Below the pieces are notes generated by a model. That model was not told where the DNA came from. It did no database searches and saw only the letters and a program-made list of their open reading frames with translations. Shown piece after piece: positions 45,210 through 55,202 of a stretch of DNA of 64,000 nucleotides. The stretch spans positions 248,001-312,000 of the forward strand of contig JAULSR010000003.1 of NCBI GenBank assembly GCA_030512295.1, written 5' to 3'. Within the stretch, counting starts at the first letter, position 1, and the number at the start of each line of letters is the position of its first letter. Origin of the DNA: Bombardia bombarda (taxonomy: Eukaryota > Ascomycota > Sordariomycetes > Sordariales > Lasiosphaeriaceae). The position numbers and the translations under genes are program-made.

Positions 45210-46476
45210 TCAGAGCAAATGCTCCTCAACATACCCCTCGAGCTGCTTCAATCCTTCCTGCAAAACCTCTGTACCACACGCATACCCCATTCGCACGCAG
45301 CCCTTGAAGTCCTTTCCCTGTCCAAAACAGAGACTTCCCGGCACGAACAAGACTTTGGTCTTACCCAGCAGGTCCAAGGCAAAGTCCGCATCGTCAACTG
45401 GTACCCCTTTCTTCCTGAACTGTATCAAGGCCGTCGTGCCCGCCGTCGGCTTCACCCATGAGCAAACAGAGCTGTATCTCTCTACAAAAGCACTCAACAG
45501 TTCTAAGTTTGTACTGGCAAGGGCTGTGTTTCTCTTCAGAAGCGACGGCAGGACCGACTGAGAGAGCGCATATGTCGCGACCTGGTCGTCAAGCTGAGAC
45601 ACACTGATGGCGGTGTAGTCTCTGGCAGACGCGATGGCCTCGATGATGGCGCTGTCTCGTGACGCTACCCATCCGAGCCGCAGTCCGGCCAGCGCGAATG
45701 CCTTAGACATGGAACCGGTCGCAATCGTCTTGTCGTACCCTAGAGCTAGGATCGACGGGGGGGCGTCCTGTCCGGGAGGCAGCGAGTGATAAAGGGGGCT
45801 ATACACCTCGTCCGAGAGGATTATTATCCCCCTCGCCTTTGCAAAGGCAACGATCTCCTCGAGGACTGACTTGGGGGTGGTGCTCCCAGTAGGGTTGTTC
45901 GGATTATTGATGACGATGAGCTGCACATGAGTTAGCGGTGGTGATCTGGCCCTCCGTGATACCTGCAGTGCAAAGGAAGAGTACTAAATATACCTTAGTG
46001 TTGGTCTTCACTAACGCTTCCAATTCTTTGACGTCTGGAATATAGTTGTCCTCCTCCTTCAGCTTCCACAGCGATACCTCGGCTCCCAGGCTTCCCGGGA
46101 CAGTATAGAGCTGCTGATACGTCGGATAGACACAGATAACATGGTCCCCCGGTCCCACCAACGAATAGAAGGCCAAGAAGTTGGCTGCGATAGCTCCTTG
46201 TGTAATGAGTACACTTTGTTCAGAAATAGGGCTTGTAGACGCCTTGTCGAAGAGGGATGCAACTCGCTTCCGAAGGTTGTGAGATCCAAGAATTGCTCCA
46301 TAGGTCATCTTTGTCGATAAGGTCAAAGGGCCCGGTGCATTCTCGTCTTCACACAAATCCACCAAGTCATTCACAGAGATGGATGCCGCGCATGTTTCGG
46401 CCAAGTTGAGCACGCCTGGGGTTGTCTCATAGGTATCCATCCATTGCTCAACCTCGAAGCGCTCAATCTTGACCAT
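45210..46476 (-). CDS. PLP-dependent class I/II aminotransferase
   Basis: Minus-strand exons 46476-45994 and 45920-45210 give 397 aa. Visible family marks are LITQGAIAANFLAFYSLVGP, VYPTYQQLYTVP and NNPNNPTG. SDEVYSPLYHS carries the Asp and Tyr that hold pyridoxal phosphate. The Schiff-base Lys234 is in ATGSMSKAFALAGLRLGW and the substrate Arg in GCVRMGY. The N terminus (MVKIERFEVEQWMDTYET) is shared by a fungal/bacterial group of small-molecule aminotransferases related to those of secondary pathways. The substrate is unknown. No obvious targeting signal, so probably cytosolic. Confidence 0.92.
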
Positions 46477-47337
46477 TTTAGAGAGTGGTTGAGCCGTTCT
46501 TGAGTGTGAATGAGAAAGTAAATGATGATTTGTTTATGACCTTCAGCTCTTTTGAGAGACGTTGTACGTGTGAGTAATTGTAGTATGTAACAGGTAGGTG
46601 GCTCTTTCAAAAAGAAAAAGAAAAAAAAGAGGGGGCTGTTGGTGATGGAAAGATCATGAATTTATCTGAGAAATAAACATCGAATTTGACATGCTGGATC
46701 CACCATAGGGCGCGCCTCTGTTACTAACTAAATTTCAGGTATCGTGAGAGCAATTGCCTAGCTCTCATATGGACAAAGAACAATTAAATAGAGAGATACT
46801 AAGAGCATCTAGCACAGCAAATTAGCTTTAATTCTTAAATTTCTTCTCATTGTTCATTTCGAACGTCTGCGTTTGTAAGGTAGGACTGTTCAACAACTTC
46901 CACAGGCATGTGCTGAAGCCTGAGGCTGTCTCGATCAAGAGTTCAAGACAGTGAGCCTAATAACCGAGATTCCGGGGCAGGCTAGCGAGACCTTGTCAGC
47001 TGGGCACCTGCTCACGGACCACAATCGATGGCCGCTTCTTTGCACGCAGGTACCTATCCCAGGTGTGTACTTTGGGCCGAACATGAAGTTTACCTATCAA
47101 ACTTCCTAGTATATACAAAATGCTTGATCCTGCATACGTCTTTTTTATAAAACCAGTTACTCTAAAAAGAATAAGCCAAGGTCTCATAATTAGCATCAGT
47201 TGCGGCTTGTATAAGATGGCTTGGCTAATAATGCATAGGTACCTAGGTACCTCAAACGTAGGTATCTTTGATAAGAGCTTCAGTGCCTGCCCATCCTGGA
47301 CTCCGGCCATGGAGGTCTTGGCTGCCCGCCTGCTAGA
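46477..47337. other. AT-rich interval left of the transposon
   Basis: AT-rich DNA with A-runs and a dense cluster of TAGGTACCTA-type palindromes at 47041-47050 and 47236-47266. No gene seen. This is a plausible older insertion or mutated-repeat zone. Confidence 0.45.
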
Positions 47338-47361
47338 CAGGGTGACCCACCAACCGATCAC
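47338..47361 (+). repeat. Left terminal inverted repeat (degenerate)
   Basis: Begins CAGGGTGACCCACCAACCGA. Matches the complement of the right end at most positions once short gaps are allowed. Confidence 0.5.
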
Positions 47362-47463
47362 GCCCCCTTGCCGATCACCCGAACCCACACCGCCTTTGCA
47401 TCACCACCAACTTCAACATAACACAACTTCTTCAATTTTAGTCCAAATAACCTCATATTTAAA

Positions 47464-49089
47464 ATGGAATCAGTTCGCGATAACCTCCTTCAGTCTGCTA
47501 TTTCAGATGTTCAAAATGGTCTTTCCCAACGTGCAGCATCAAAGAAGTGGGGAGTGGCCCAGTCCACCTTGTCAAATCGACTCAACGGCTCCCAGCCCCG
47601 CCCACAGGCTATGGAAGGTGCTCAACGGCTCTCAAAAACGCAGGAGAGCTTCATAGCCGACTGGTGCCTCAATGAGGAAGCTGCAGGCCGGGCTCCGAGC
47701 CGTAGGCAGGTGCAATCATTCGCTCAGGCCGTACTGGCCGAAGGCGGGGATAACCGGCCTCTGGGAGCCAAATGGATTGATCGATTTCTACGCCGAAATA
47801 ACAATATCACCACCAAGAATTCTAGTTTACTAGAGCCAGTTCGAGCACGCGGATCGACTCGTGAAGCCTATAATGACTTCTTTGATCGTTTGGAGGGTAT
47901 TATCGCTGCCAAAAGGATCATCCCGGCTAACATCGCCAATATGGATGAGCACGGCATGCAAAAACTCGAATCCCGAGCCGGGAAGGTCATCAGAAGCACT
48001 CTGACTAAAAGGGTCTATGTTACAGCTTCCGATACAACTACCTGGGTGTCAGTTATCGAATGCGGTACTGCAGAGGGGGTTAGATTACCTCCTTATGTGA
48101 TCTTTACCGGGGCATCTCTTCAGGGGCAGTGGTTTCTGGATAACTTCGCTATTGACGACTATTTCCCGGCTTGGAAATTTGACTATTCAGTTACAGGGTG
48201 GTCAAATACAGAGATTTGTTTACGTTGGCTCAAAGAGGTCTATTTACCAACCACAACACCAAAAAATAAGGGGGATTGGCGCCTCCTTATTCTTGACGAG
48301 CATTCAAGCCACATTAGCGAACCCTTCATGATCGAATGCTTCAAGAATAAGGTAGAAGTGCTATATTTACCTCCACATACTGGCCACAAAACCCAGCCAC
48401 TCGATCGATCAGTCTTTTCCCCTTTAAAAAACTATTTCCGCCAAGCAACAAAAGCTCTGGCTTCCTTTTCTTCCTCGGCACCTATCAACAAACAACGCTT
48501 TCTTATTTGCTATAAGGATGCCTCGGCTCTCGGTATGAGCCCCCGGAACCTAATCCACGGTTTCAGGAATACAGGCATTTGGCCTCTGAACCGCTCCCGT
48601 ATATTAGATGACCCCGAGGCTGTTGTAGAAGATGAGGCTCCCCCCGCGACCCCCCCCGAGGCGGGCCCGGCTGAGCGAGGCTCCGAGAGCCTCATCAACA
48701 CGCCTCGAGGTGCCCCTGAGTTACGGGCCTTGCAACGGAAGCTCCAGACTGACTTGCAGAGCCTCGATCGGGCAGTTGAGACTCTGGTTAAGAAAGAGGG
48801 GAAATCCTTAGACGATAAGAACACAGAGATAGCATCCTTGAGGCGAAAAATCCAGTATTTGACCACGGAATTGGAAGCTTCAAAGCCAAGCAGTAAAAAA
48901 AGGGGCAAAGAGAATGCGAATGATAGCTTTGCTAAGATTCCTGACATCATTGAGGCTCAAAAATCGAGCCAACGGGCCCCCAAGCGGAGGAGGACTACTG
49001 CCCCGGCTAGGAACACGCATGTGGTGGAGCAAGCCGAGCGAATGCTGCAGGAAGGACTAGAAACAATACACGTAGCTCTTGACAATTGA
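47464..49089 (+). CDS. Pogo/Fot1-type DDE transposase, intact
   Basis: An uninterrupted ORF of 541 aa. The N terminus has a psq-like helix-turn-helix (LSQRAASKKWGVAQSTLSNR, about 20-40). A CENP-B-type DNA-binding domain follows (residues about 55-115, ending LGAKWIDRFLRRN). The catalytic core has Asp161 in ANMDEHGM, Asp278 in LLILDEHSSH and Asp314 in THGKTQPLD-like context (HKTQPLDRSVFSPLK), giving a DDD triad. A C-terminal leucine/charged segment (LRALQRKLQTDLQSLDRAVE) may be a coiled coil, and a basic patch (KRRRT) a nuclear signal. No stop or RIP-like damage is visible in the frame, so it is either young or protected. Confidence 0.95.
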   Translation: MESVRDNLLQSAISDVQNGLSQRAASKKWGVAQSTLSNRLNGSQPRPQAMEGAQRLSKTQESFIADWCLNEEAAGRAPSRRQVQSFAQAVLAEGGDNRPLGAKWIDRFLRRNNNITTKNSSLLEPVRARGSTREAYNDFFDRLEGIIAAKRIIPANIANMDEHGMQKLESRAGKVIRSTLTKRVYVTASDTTTWVSVIECGTAEGVRLPPYVIFTGASLQGQWFLDNFAIDDYFPAWKFDYSVTGWSNTEICLRWLKEVYLPTTTPKNKGDWRLLILDEHSSHISEPFMIECFKNKVEVLYLPPHTGHKTQPLDRSVFSPLKNYFRQATKALASFSSSAPINKQRFLICYKDASALGMSPRNLIHGFRNTGIWPLNRSRILDDPEAVVEDEAPPATPPEAGPAERGSESLINTPRGAPELRALQRKLQTDLQSLDRAVETLVKKEGKSLDDKNTEIASLRRKIQYLTTELEASKPSSKKRGKENANDSFAKIPDIIEAQKSSQRAPKRRRTTAPARNTHVVEQAERMLQEGLETIHVALDN

Positions 49090-49147
49090 ATGAACACTTT
49101 TTTCTATAGGAAAACGGCCCTGTGGTTGTGTCAGGCGCATTCAGAAG

Positions 49148-49172
49148 GTTCGGTTACGTGGGTGCATTGCTG
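49148..49172 (-). repeat. Right terminal inverted repeat (degenerate)
   Basis: Complement begins CAGCAATGCACCCACGTAAC. It is the partner of the left end. Confidence 0.5.
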
Positions 49173-49184
49173 GGTCCAGTCTTC

Positions 49185-49753
49185 TAAAGGTCAAGGTCGT
49201 TGCTCCACAGCGACATCATCACCCCATCTCCCCAACTGAAAGCGATTCGCCAGCTCTCTCCACGTGTACCGTTCATGTGTTTCCCCATCATCTCGCGCAA
49301 TTGGTTGTGGCTGTAGGCATCTGCCTGAGCGAGTGGCTTTTCTTTAATCATCAAAGTATCCCCCTGCGCTATCGCCGAACGTTCCATTCCTTAGAACTAG
49401 AAGGTCGTTTCTTTATCCCAAATAGTCCGCTGCAAAGCTTCCAGCTGTGGCGTAGGTTTTAGCTTGCTTTGCCGGCCGTTGAGGTCCAGGCTCGTCGGTC
49501 TGTTTGAGCCGTGGGGTTGGTTACTCCCTCACAGGTGCCAAGGTTAACTAATCGTCGGAGGTACCTTGGTTAGGTGTGATTAGAGGAGAGCTTGAGCCGC
49601 CGCCGCCGCCGCCGCCGCCACCACATCCAGCGAGCCGACAGCTTCTGAACAACCCAACCTACAAGACAAGACGAGACAAGACAAGACACATCTGCATCAT
49701 CGAAGCCCACGGGCGCACTCATCCGAGGACTGCATCGACTCTTTTCTGCCATC
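49185..49753. other. Upstream region of the ABC transporter
   Basis: No gene seen. A GCC trinucleotide run at 49596-49619 and ACAAGAC repeats at 49662-49687 lie in the probable 5' UTR. Confidence 0.55.
49596..49619. repeat. GCC trinucleotide microsatellite
   Basis: Eight perfect units about 135 nt before the ABC transporter ATG. Confidence 0.9.
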
Positions 49754-52700
49754 ATGGCATTCCGAATGCCCCGCGCGCTGGCCGTCGCCGCGTTGGCGCT
49801 GTCGTGCGTCGCATCCGCATACAACTACTCCTCTATCGACATGATGCGGGCGCAATCCGCGCTCATGGACGATCGTCCGAAAGACTGCCCTCCATGGTAT
49901 GATGATACCTCTCGATTTCGCCCTTCCATTCTCGTCTCATCGATTTGGCTGGAGGTGCTAATAGATCTCTGCCCGTAGCTTCAACTGCAACTTGCCCATC
50001 TACTCATGCGGCCAATTCGCGCCGTGCAGCAACTACAGCGGCAAATGCAACTGCCCCGACGGCTTTGGCGGTGACAACTGCCTTGAACCTCGTACGCACG
50101 CCCTCTCACTTTCTGACGTATTTATTTCTCCCTCTTCGGCGTTTGTACTCATCAGTCTTCTATAGTATGCGGCTCTCTGGCCAGAGGCCCAGATCGATCG
50201 AAACGCGAGGGGCCATCGTGTGGCTGCGACGAGGGTTGGACGGGCATAAACTGCAATGTTTGCACAAGTGATCGCGCATGCGATGCCCTGACCGAGACTG
50301 GTGACGGTGGAGTTTGCTATACTGGCGGCGAGGTCGTGAAGCAGAACCACCAGATGTGCGAGGTGACCAACAAGGCGATCCGGGACCTGCTTAAAGAGCA
50401 GATTCCACAGGTGACATTTACCTGCAAGAAGGAGGAACAAGAATGTGACTTTCAATGTGAGTCAGCCCCTTTCTCCTCGCTTTACAGCATGCTTACATAC
50501 CGCTATAGTCTGGGTTGACCAGCGAGAGTCTTTCATGTGCCACTTGACCGACTGCGACTCGACCGCCGACTTGGACCCGTCAGGGAGGAAGAATTCGACG
50601 TCATATAACTGCAACAAGATTTCCTGCGAGTGCATTCCGGATCGCATGCTCTGTGGCGAAAATGGCTCAGTCGATATTGGCGACTTCTTGCTCAACATGA
50701 TCCGTGGTCCGGCCAGTTTCGAATGCAACCAACTACCTGGGGAGCTCAAGAAGTGTGCCTTCAAGGAACCAGAGATGAATAACCTAATCAGCGACATCTT
50801 TGGCGATTCCAGCATCCTACTTACATGCGGCTCCGGCGAATGCTTGTATCACACCGAGGTCCCCGGATATGCGCCCACTGTACCCAAGATCAACACTCCT
50901 CTTATTGCTGGTGTGATCGCAGGATGTAGTCTTTTTCTTGTTGCTGTTATCCTCGGAACCTGGTATCTCTCAAGGAGGAAGTTCAGATACGGCCCCATTC
51001 AGCTCGACGACTCAGACGATGAAGCTATCAAGCTCATGAGCGACCACAAGCCGGCTTCCCTATACTTTGAAAACGTATCGTACAACCTGAATGGCAAGGA
51101 GATTTTGTCTGGCATCCAAGGCATGGCTCACCCTGGAGAGCTCACCGCCATCATGGGCGCATCAGGCGCAGGAAAGACTACATTTCTGGATATCTTGGCC
51201 CGCAAGAACAAGCGAGGCCAAGTTGCAGGAGACTTTTATGTCAACGGCGAGAAGGTCACTGACGTAGATTACAAGAGCGCAGTAGGTTTTGTCGACCAAG
51301 AGGATACCATGCTTCCCACCTTGACTGTGCACGAGACCATCCTCACAAGTGCGCTTCTCCGCCTACCACGGGACATGGGAAGGGCGGCAAAAGAGCAGCG
51401 GGTAACTGAAGTGGAAAAGCAGCTGGGTATTCACCATATCCGTGACTCGCTAATTGGGTCCGAAGAGGGCAAAGGACGTGGTATCTCTGGAGGAGAGAAG
51501 CGGCGAGTTGGCATCGCCTGTGAACTCGTCACTAGCCCGTCAATCCTCTTTCTTGATGAACCCACCAGCGGCCTCGACGCTTACAATGCTTACAACGTCA
51601 TTGAATGCCTTGTTACCCTTGCAAAGACATACAAGCGAACCGTCATCTTCACAATTCACCAACCTCGATCCAACATCGTCGCTCTCTTTGACCGACTCAT
51701 CTTACTAGCCCAGGGTAAGACTGTCTTCTCTGGACCCTTACATCAGTGCCAAGACTACTTTGGCCACATTGGATATAGCTGTCCTCCCGGATTCAACATT
51801 GCGGATTATCTGGTTGATCTCACGATGCATGCCGGAACCACCACCTCCTATGATGATGGAACGCTCTCAGTAGATGCAGGGAGCCTTGGCCCTAGCAGTA
51901 CAAGGGCCGTCAAGTCAATTGCCAGCGTATCTGGCACCAGCATTGGAGAAGAAAGCGGGGTGGAGGGATCATCATCACGGCCAAAGAGTCGGCGCCGCGA
52001 CTCGGTACGGCGCAGACAAGAGCGGGAGCTATACACCAGACGCAAGCAGACAGTTGATACTGCCGCCTCGTCGGATGCTGGGGATGAGATTGGGGCTTAC
52101 AAGCTCCAAAAGCAAAGCCCCGGGCTTGTCCCGCCACCAGCATTGGCAGACGAGCTTCATGACCTTCCACCTCCCGCTGCCACAGGCACTGACCTCGACA
52201 TTCTTGTGCATTCATACATCCAATCTGATATTGCCGGAAACACGCATGATGAGATTCAACAAGCGATTTCCTCAGCTGCCAGCAGCAATGGCCGAAACTC
52301 CAATGGCTACACAGCAGCTGGACCCAACATCAATCTACCTACCATGGGCAAAGGCTATGCCCGTATCGGATATACACGACAATTTGCCATCCTCTCACAG
52401 CGGACATGGAGGAATCTCTACCGGAACCCGATGCTGATGCTGACACATTATGCAATTGCCATTCTCTTGGCTGTCTTTGCCGGTTACTTGTTTTACGGCA
52501 TGACATTAGACATTGCCGGGTTCCAAAACAGACTTGGTCTGTTCTTCTTCGTCCTCGCTCTGTTTGGTTTCAGCACCCTGACGAGCTTGGGTGTCTTTTC
52601 CCAGGAGAGACTGCTGTTTGTGCGTGAGCGAGCCAACGGATATTACTCTCCCATCACGTATTTTGCCGCCAAAGTTCTGTTCGATATCGTTCCTTTGAGG

Positions 52701-53201
52701 ATCATTCCGCCAATCCTCCTCGGGGCCATCATCTACCCCATGACGGGCCTGGTTGCCGAAACCGACAAGTTCTTCGTTTTTATGCTAGTACTGGTGCTTT
52801 TCAACTTCGCAGCCGCCGCCATTTGCCTATTCATCGGCATTGTTTGCAAGGACGCGGGTGTTGCCAATCTCATCGGCAGTTTGGTAATGCTGTTCAGTCT
52901 GCTCTTTGCTGGTCTCCTGCTCAACCACAACGCAATCCCGGCCTCCGCGCTATGGCTCCAGTGGCTGTCCATCTTCCACTACGGCTTTGAGGCGCTGATT
53001 GTGAACGAAGTCGCGCAGCTGACATTAGTCGACCACAAGATTGGCATTGACATCACCGTTCCTGGAGCAGCGATTCTGAGCTCCTTTGGGTTTGACAACC
53101 AGGCGATGTGGATGGACGTCCTTAACTTAGGGCTTTTTGGCGTTGCTTTTATCATTCTAGCGTACGGTGCCATGCATGTACTTCTCGTCGAAAAGCGGTA
53201 G
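49754..53201 (+). CDS. ADP1: ABCG-type transporter, ADP1-like, with EGF-like ectodomain
   Basis: Exons 49754-49896, 49979-50091, 50166-50456 and 50509-53201 give 1079 aa, close to yeast Adp1 (1049). A signal peptide (ALAVAALALSCVASA) leads to a Cys-rich ectodomain with EGF-like repeats (CNCPDGFGGDNC, CGCDEGWTGINC). A first membrane helix (LIAGVIAGCSLFLVAVILGT) follows, then the ATP-binding cassette with Walker A GASGAGKTT, the signature ISGGEKRR and Walker B ILFLDEPTSG. A long Ser/Arg-rich linker connects to six C-terminal helices starting near NLYRNPMLMLTHYAIA. Adp1 is an ER/vacuole-associated half transporter of unknown cargo. The exon order and cysteine spacing strongly support the model. 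Confidence 0.93.
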
Positions 53202-53722
53202 TGCTGGGAAGTAGAGGCACGATGATGGAAGGCGAACGAGATTCGTAGGACGATGGAGGATTCTTGTTAGCCGTCATTGGAGTTGTCATACAAGATATAA
53301 ACTTTGGTTAGAACCCCAGTCATTGCAAGAATTTTTGTTTTATTTAGTGCTAGCCATAGCAAAGTTATTTCTTTTTTATTTGTCCAGGCACATTTTGTGG
53401 AAAGACACTACTATTACAGGTATATATACAGAAATTCATTCTATCGTAGGCCAGGCAGAATCGCACACAGCCATTGAAAGACACGGGGGCCCCATGATTG
53501 CCATAAACAGCACAGCTTCAATGAATATATATCTGAAATGGCCCATCTGGCCCCGGTCATATTTGTACACACATACACACACACATAGCGACCATCAATA
53601 CGGTCTCCTTACAACGCCGAAGAAGCCGACTGACTGTAATTCACAGTCAACTAAAGAGCCCTCGTGTTGGCTATCCCCCTATCCCGTAAACATGAGCAGA
53701 TGCTGGCATCGACGGAATATGT
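53202..53722. other. Convergent intergenic region
   Basis: 3' flanks of ADP1-like and mS26 genes. A CA-rich run lies at 53565-53586. No gene seen. Confidence 0.6.
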
Positions 53723-54684
53723 TCACAACAATCTGCCACCAGTCAACTCCTCGGCCACAGACATTTGCCTGGGGGTCGATGCGAGATCTTCGCTCTTCTT
53801 CTGGTTGTATATGGTGGCCGATCTGCCAGTCATCTCGGTCTTTGCTCCCAGTACAGCAGCAGGAACGCCCTGACTGTCCCAAATGCTCTTGCCGCCGCTG
53901 CCCGGGCTGGCCTCATCCACAGTTCCCTGGTTGTGAGAGCGCTCGGTGAATATCTTGTCCACCTCCTGCTCCAGCGCGGCCTCGTCCACGATGAACTGGT
54001 TTGCCTTGACGTACAGCTGCCCTAGCGCGTCCTGCCGCTCCTCGGCCTTGCGCTGGAGCAGGGCGGCGTGCTTCTCGCGCTTATTCTGAGCGCGCTGGAT
54101 GCGGCCCGGGCGGAGCCGGACGGTGGTGGTGGTGGCCGTGTGGGCGCTTACCGTCGGCCGCGTGAGCACGTCGTCCAGACCCTCGGGCGCGGTGGCGGCG
54201 GCCAGGTTGGCCTCGAAGCGGGCCGTGCTGCGCACGACCAGCTCGTGGTCCTGCTGCTTCTTGCGCAGCCACAGCCCCTGCAGGCCGGCGGCCAGCGACT
54301 GTCTCCGAGACTCGGCCAGGCGGCGGTGTCGCGCCTCATTCTCTGAGACAGGTGGCTGTCCGGCCTTCTCAGCGTCCGACAACGGTAGGATGCGCTCGAG
54401 GTAGCCGGGCTTGACCTTCTTATTGCCCTCGCGCTTGGTGAAGATCTGGCGTGGCACGGGCAGGTGGCCTTTGATGGGCGTGAGCTTGACGTCGCTGGAT
54501 TGTGGCGGCTCGGGCACCTTGATGAACTTTGGTGATGCGGGGGGATGATGGTCTGTTGTGTCGGGGCGGTGGTGCTGAATGGGGAGAGGAGGCGCACTGT
54601 CGTCGTCGATCCGCAAGCGGAGAGGGCGGACTGCAATTGCGATTGCACGCCGCTGGCTGACGGCCGCGGTAGACGGGGCGGCAT
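53723..54684 (-). CDS. PET123: Mitochondrial small-subunit ribosomal protein mS26, with apparent frameshift
   Basis: ATG at 54684 opens MPPRLPRPSASGVQSQLQSA and a presequence-like TVRLLSPFSTTAP. The conserved body (FIKVPEPPQSS, GHLPVPRQIFTKREG, KVKPGYLERILPLSDAEKAG, basic helices) is in a second frame. The two frames meet at a C-run (54539-54544). One extra C would join them into about 320 aa (PPASPKFIKVPEPP). An alternative is a 71-nt intron with a weak GTGCGC donor ending CCAAAG, giving 296 aa but removing the presequence end. The body is a basic helical protein like fungal Pet123/mS26, part of the 37S mitoribosome. Divergent from NOG2. Confidence 0.8.
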
Positions 54685-55202
54685 TTTTTTGGATGTGGTG
54701 CGTGGTACTAAAAGACGGCGAGTTGGTGAATCGTGGTGATCGATTGGCGTGGTGTACTGGATTCTGCGTGGAAGCAACACCCGGCCACTGGACGGACGCG
54801 GACGGGACGGGGGGATCGAAGTTGAAATTCTGTACCTACCTAGCTCTGGTCGGGGCGAACCTCCCCAATTGCGCTACGCCATAATAGCCTTAGTGTGCAT
54901 GTAGCACAGGCTGCACAGCTGCTGATCTGGCCCGTTTTGCCATCGCTCACCGCCAATATTTTTTCAGAGGGACTACCAAGCAATGAGGGAGCCCCACCTT
55001 CCTGCCGAAAACTTCCACCTCTTAGCTTTTCCTCTTTCCCATACTTTTTAGAACTAAAACCTTCTTTCCCTCTTCATTCTACTTTCCTTCCACATTCCCG
55101 CCACATTACCACCAATCACACCTCTTGCGGGCGAGGTCTACTTTTCAATCTTCTTCTTAATCTAGCTATTAGGCGTGTCGAGCTTCGAGCAAATCCGCTA
55201 AG
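54685..55202. other. Bidirectional promoter region, mS26 / NOG2
   Basis: 518 nt between two divergent start codons. CT-rich DNA lies before the NOG2 ATG, and CTACCTACCTAG at about 54834-54845. No gene seen. Confidence 0.6.

Larger units (their letters stand above)
47336..49184 (+). mobile_element. Fot1/pogo-type (Tc1-mariner superfamily) DNA transposon
   Basis: An element of about 1.85 kb. It contains one intact transposase gene with short noncoding ends. Degenerate inverted ends share the pattern CAG...TG.ACCCAC..AACCGA (left 47338-47361, right complement 49148-49172). TA dinucleotides flank at 47334-47335 and 49185-49186, as expected for this superfamily. Exact ends are uncertain by several bases. 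Confidence 0.7.
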
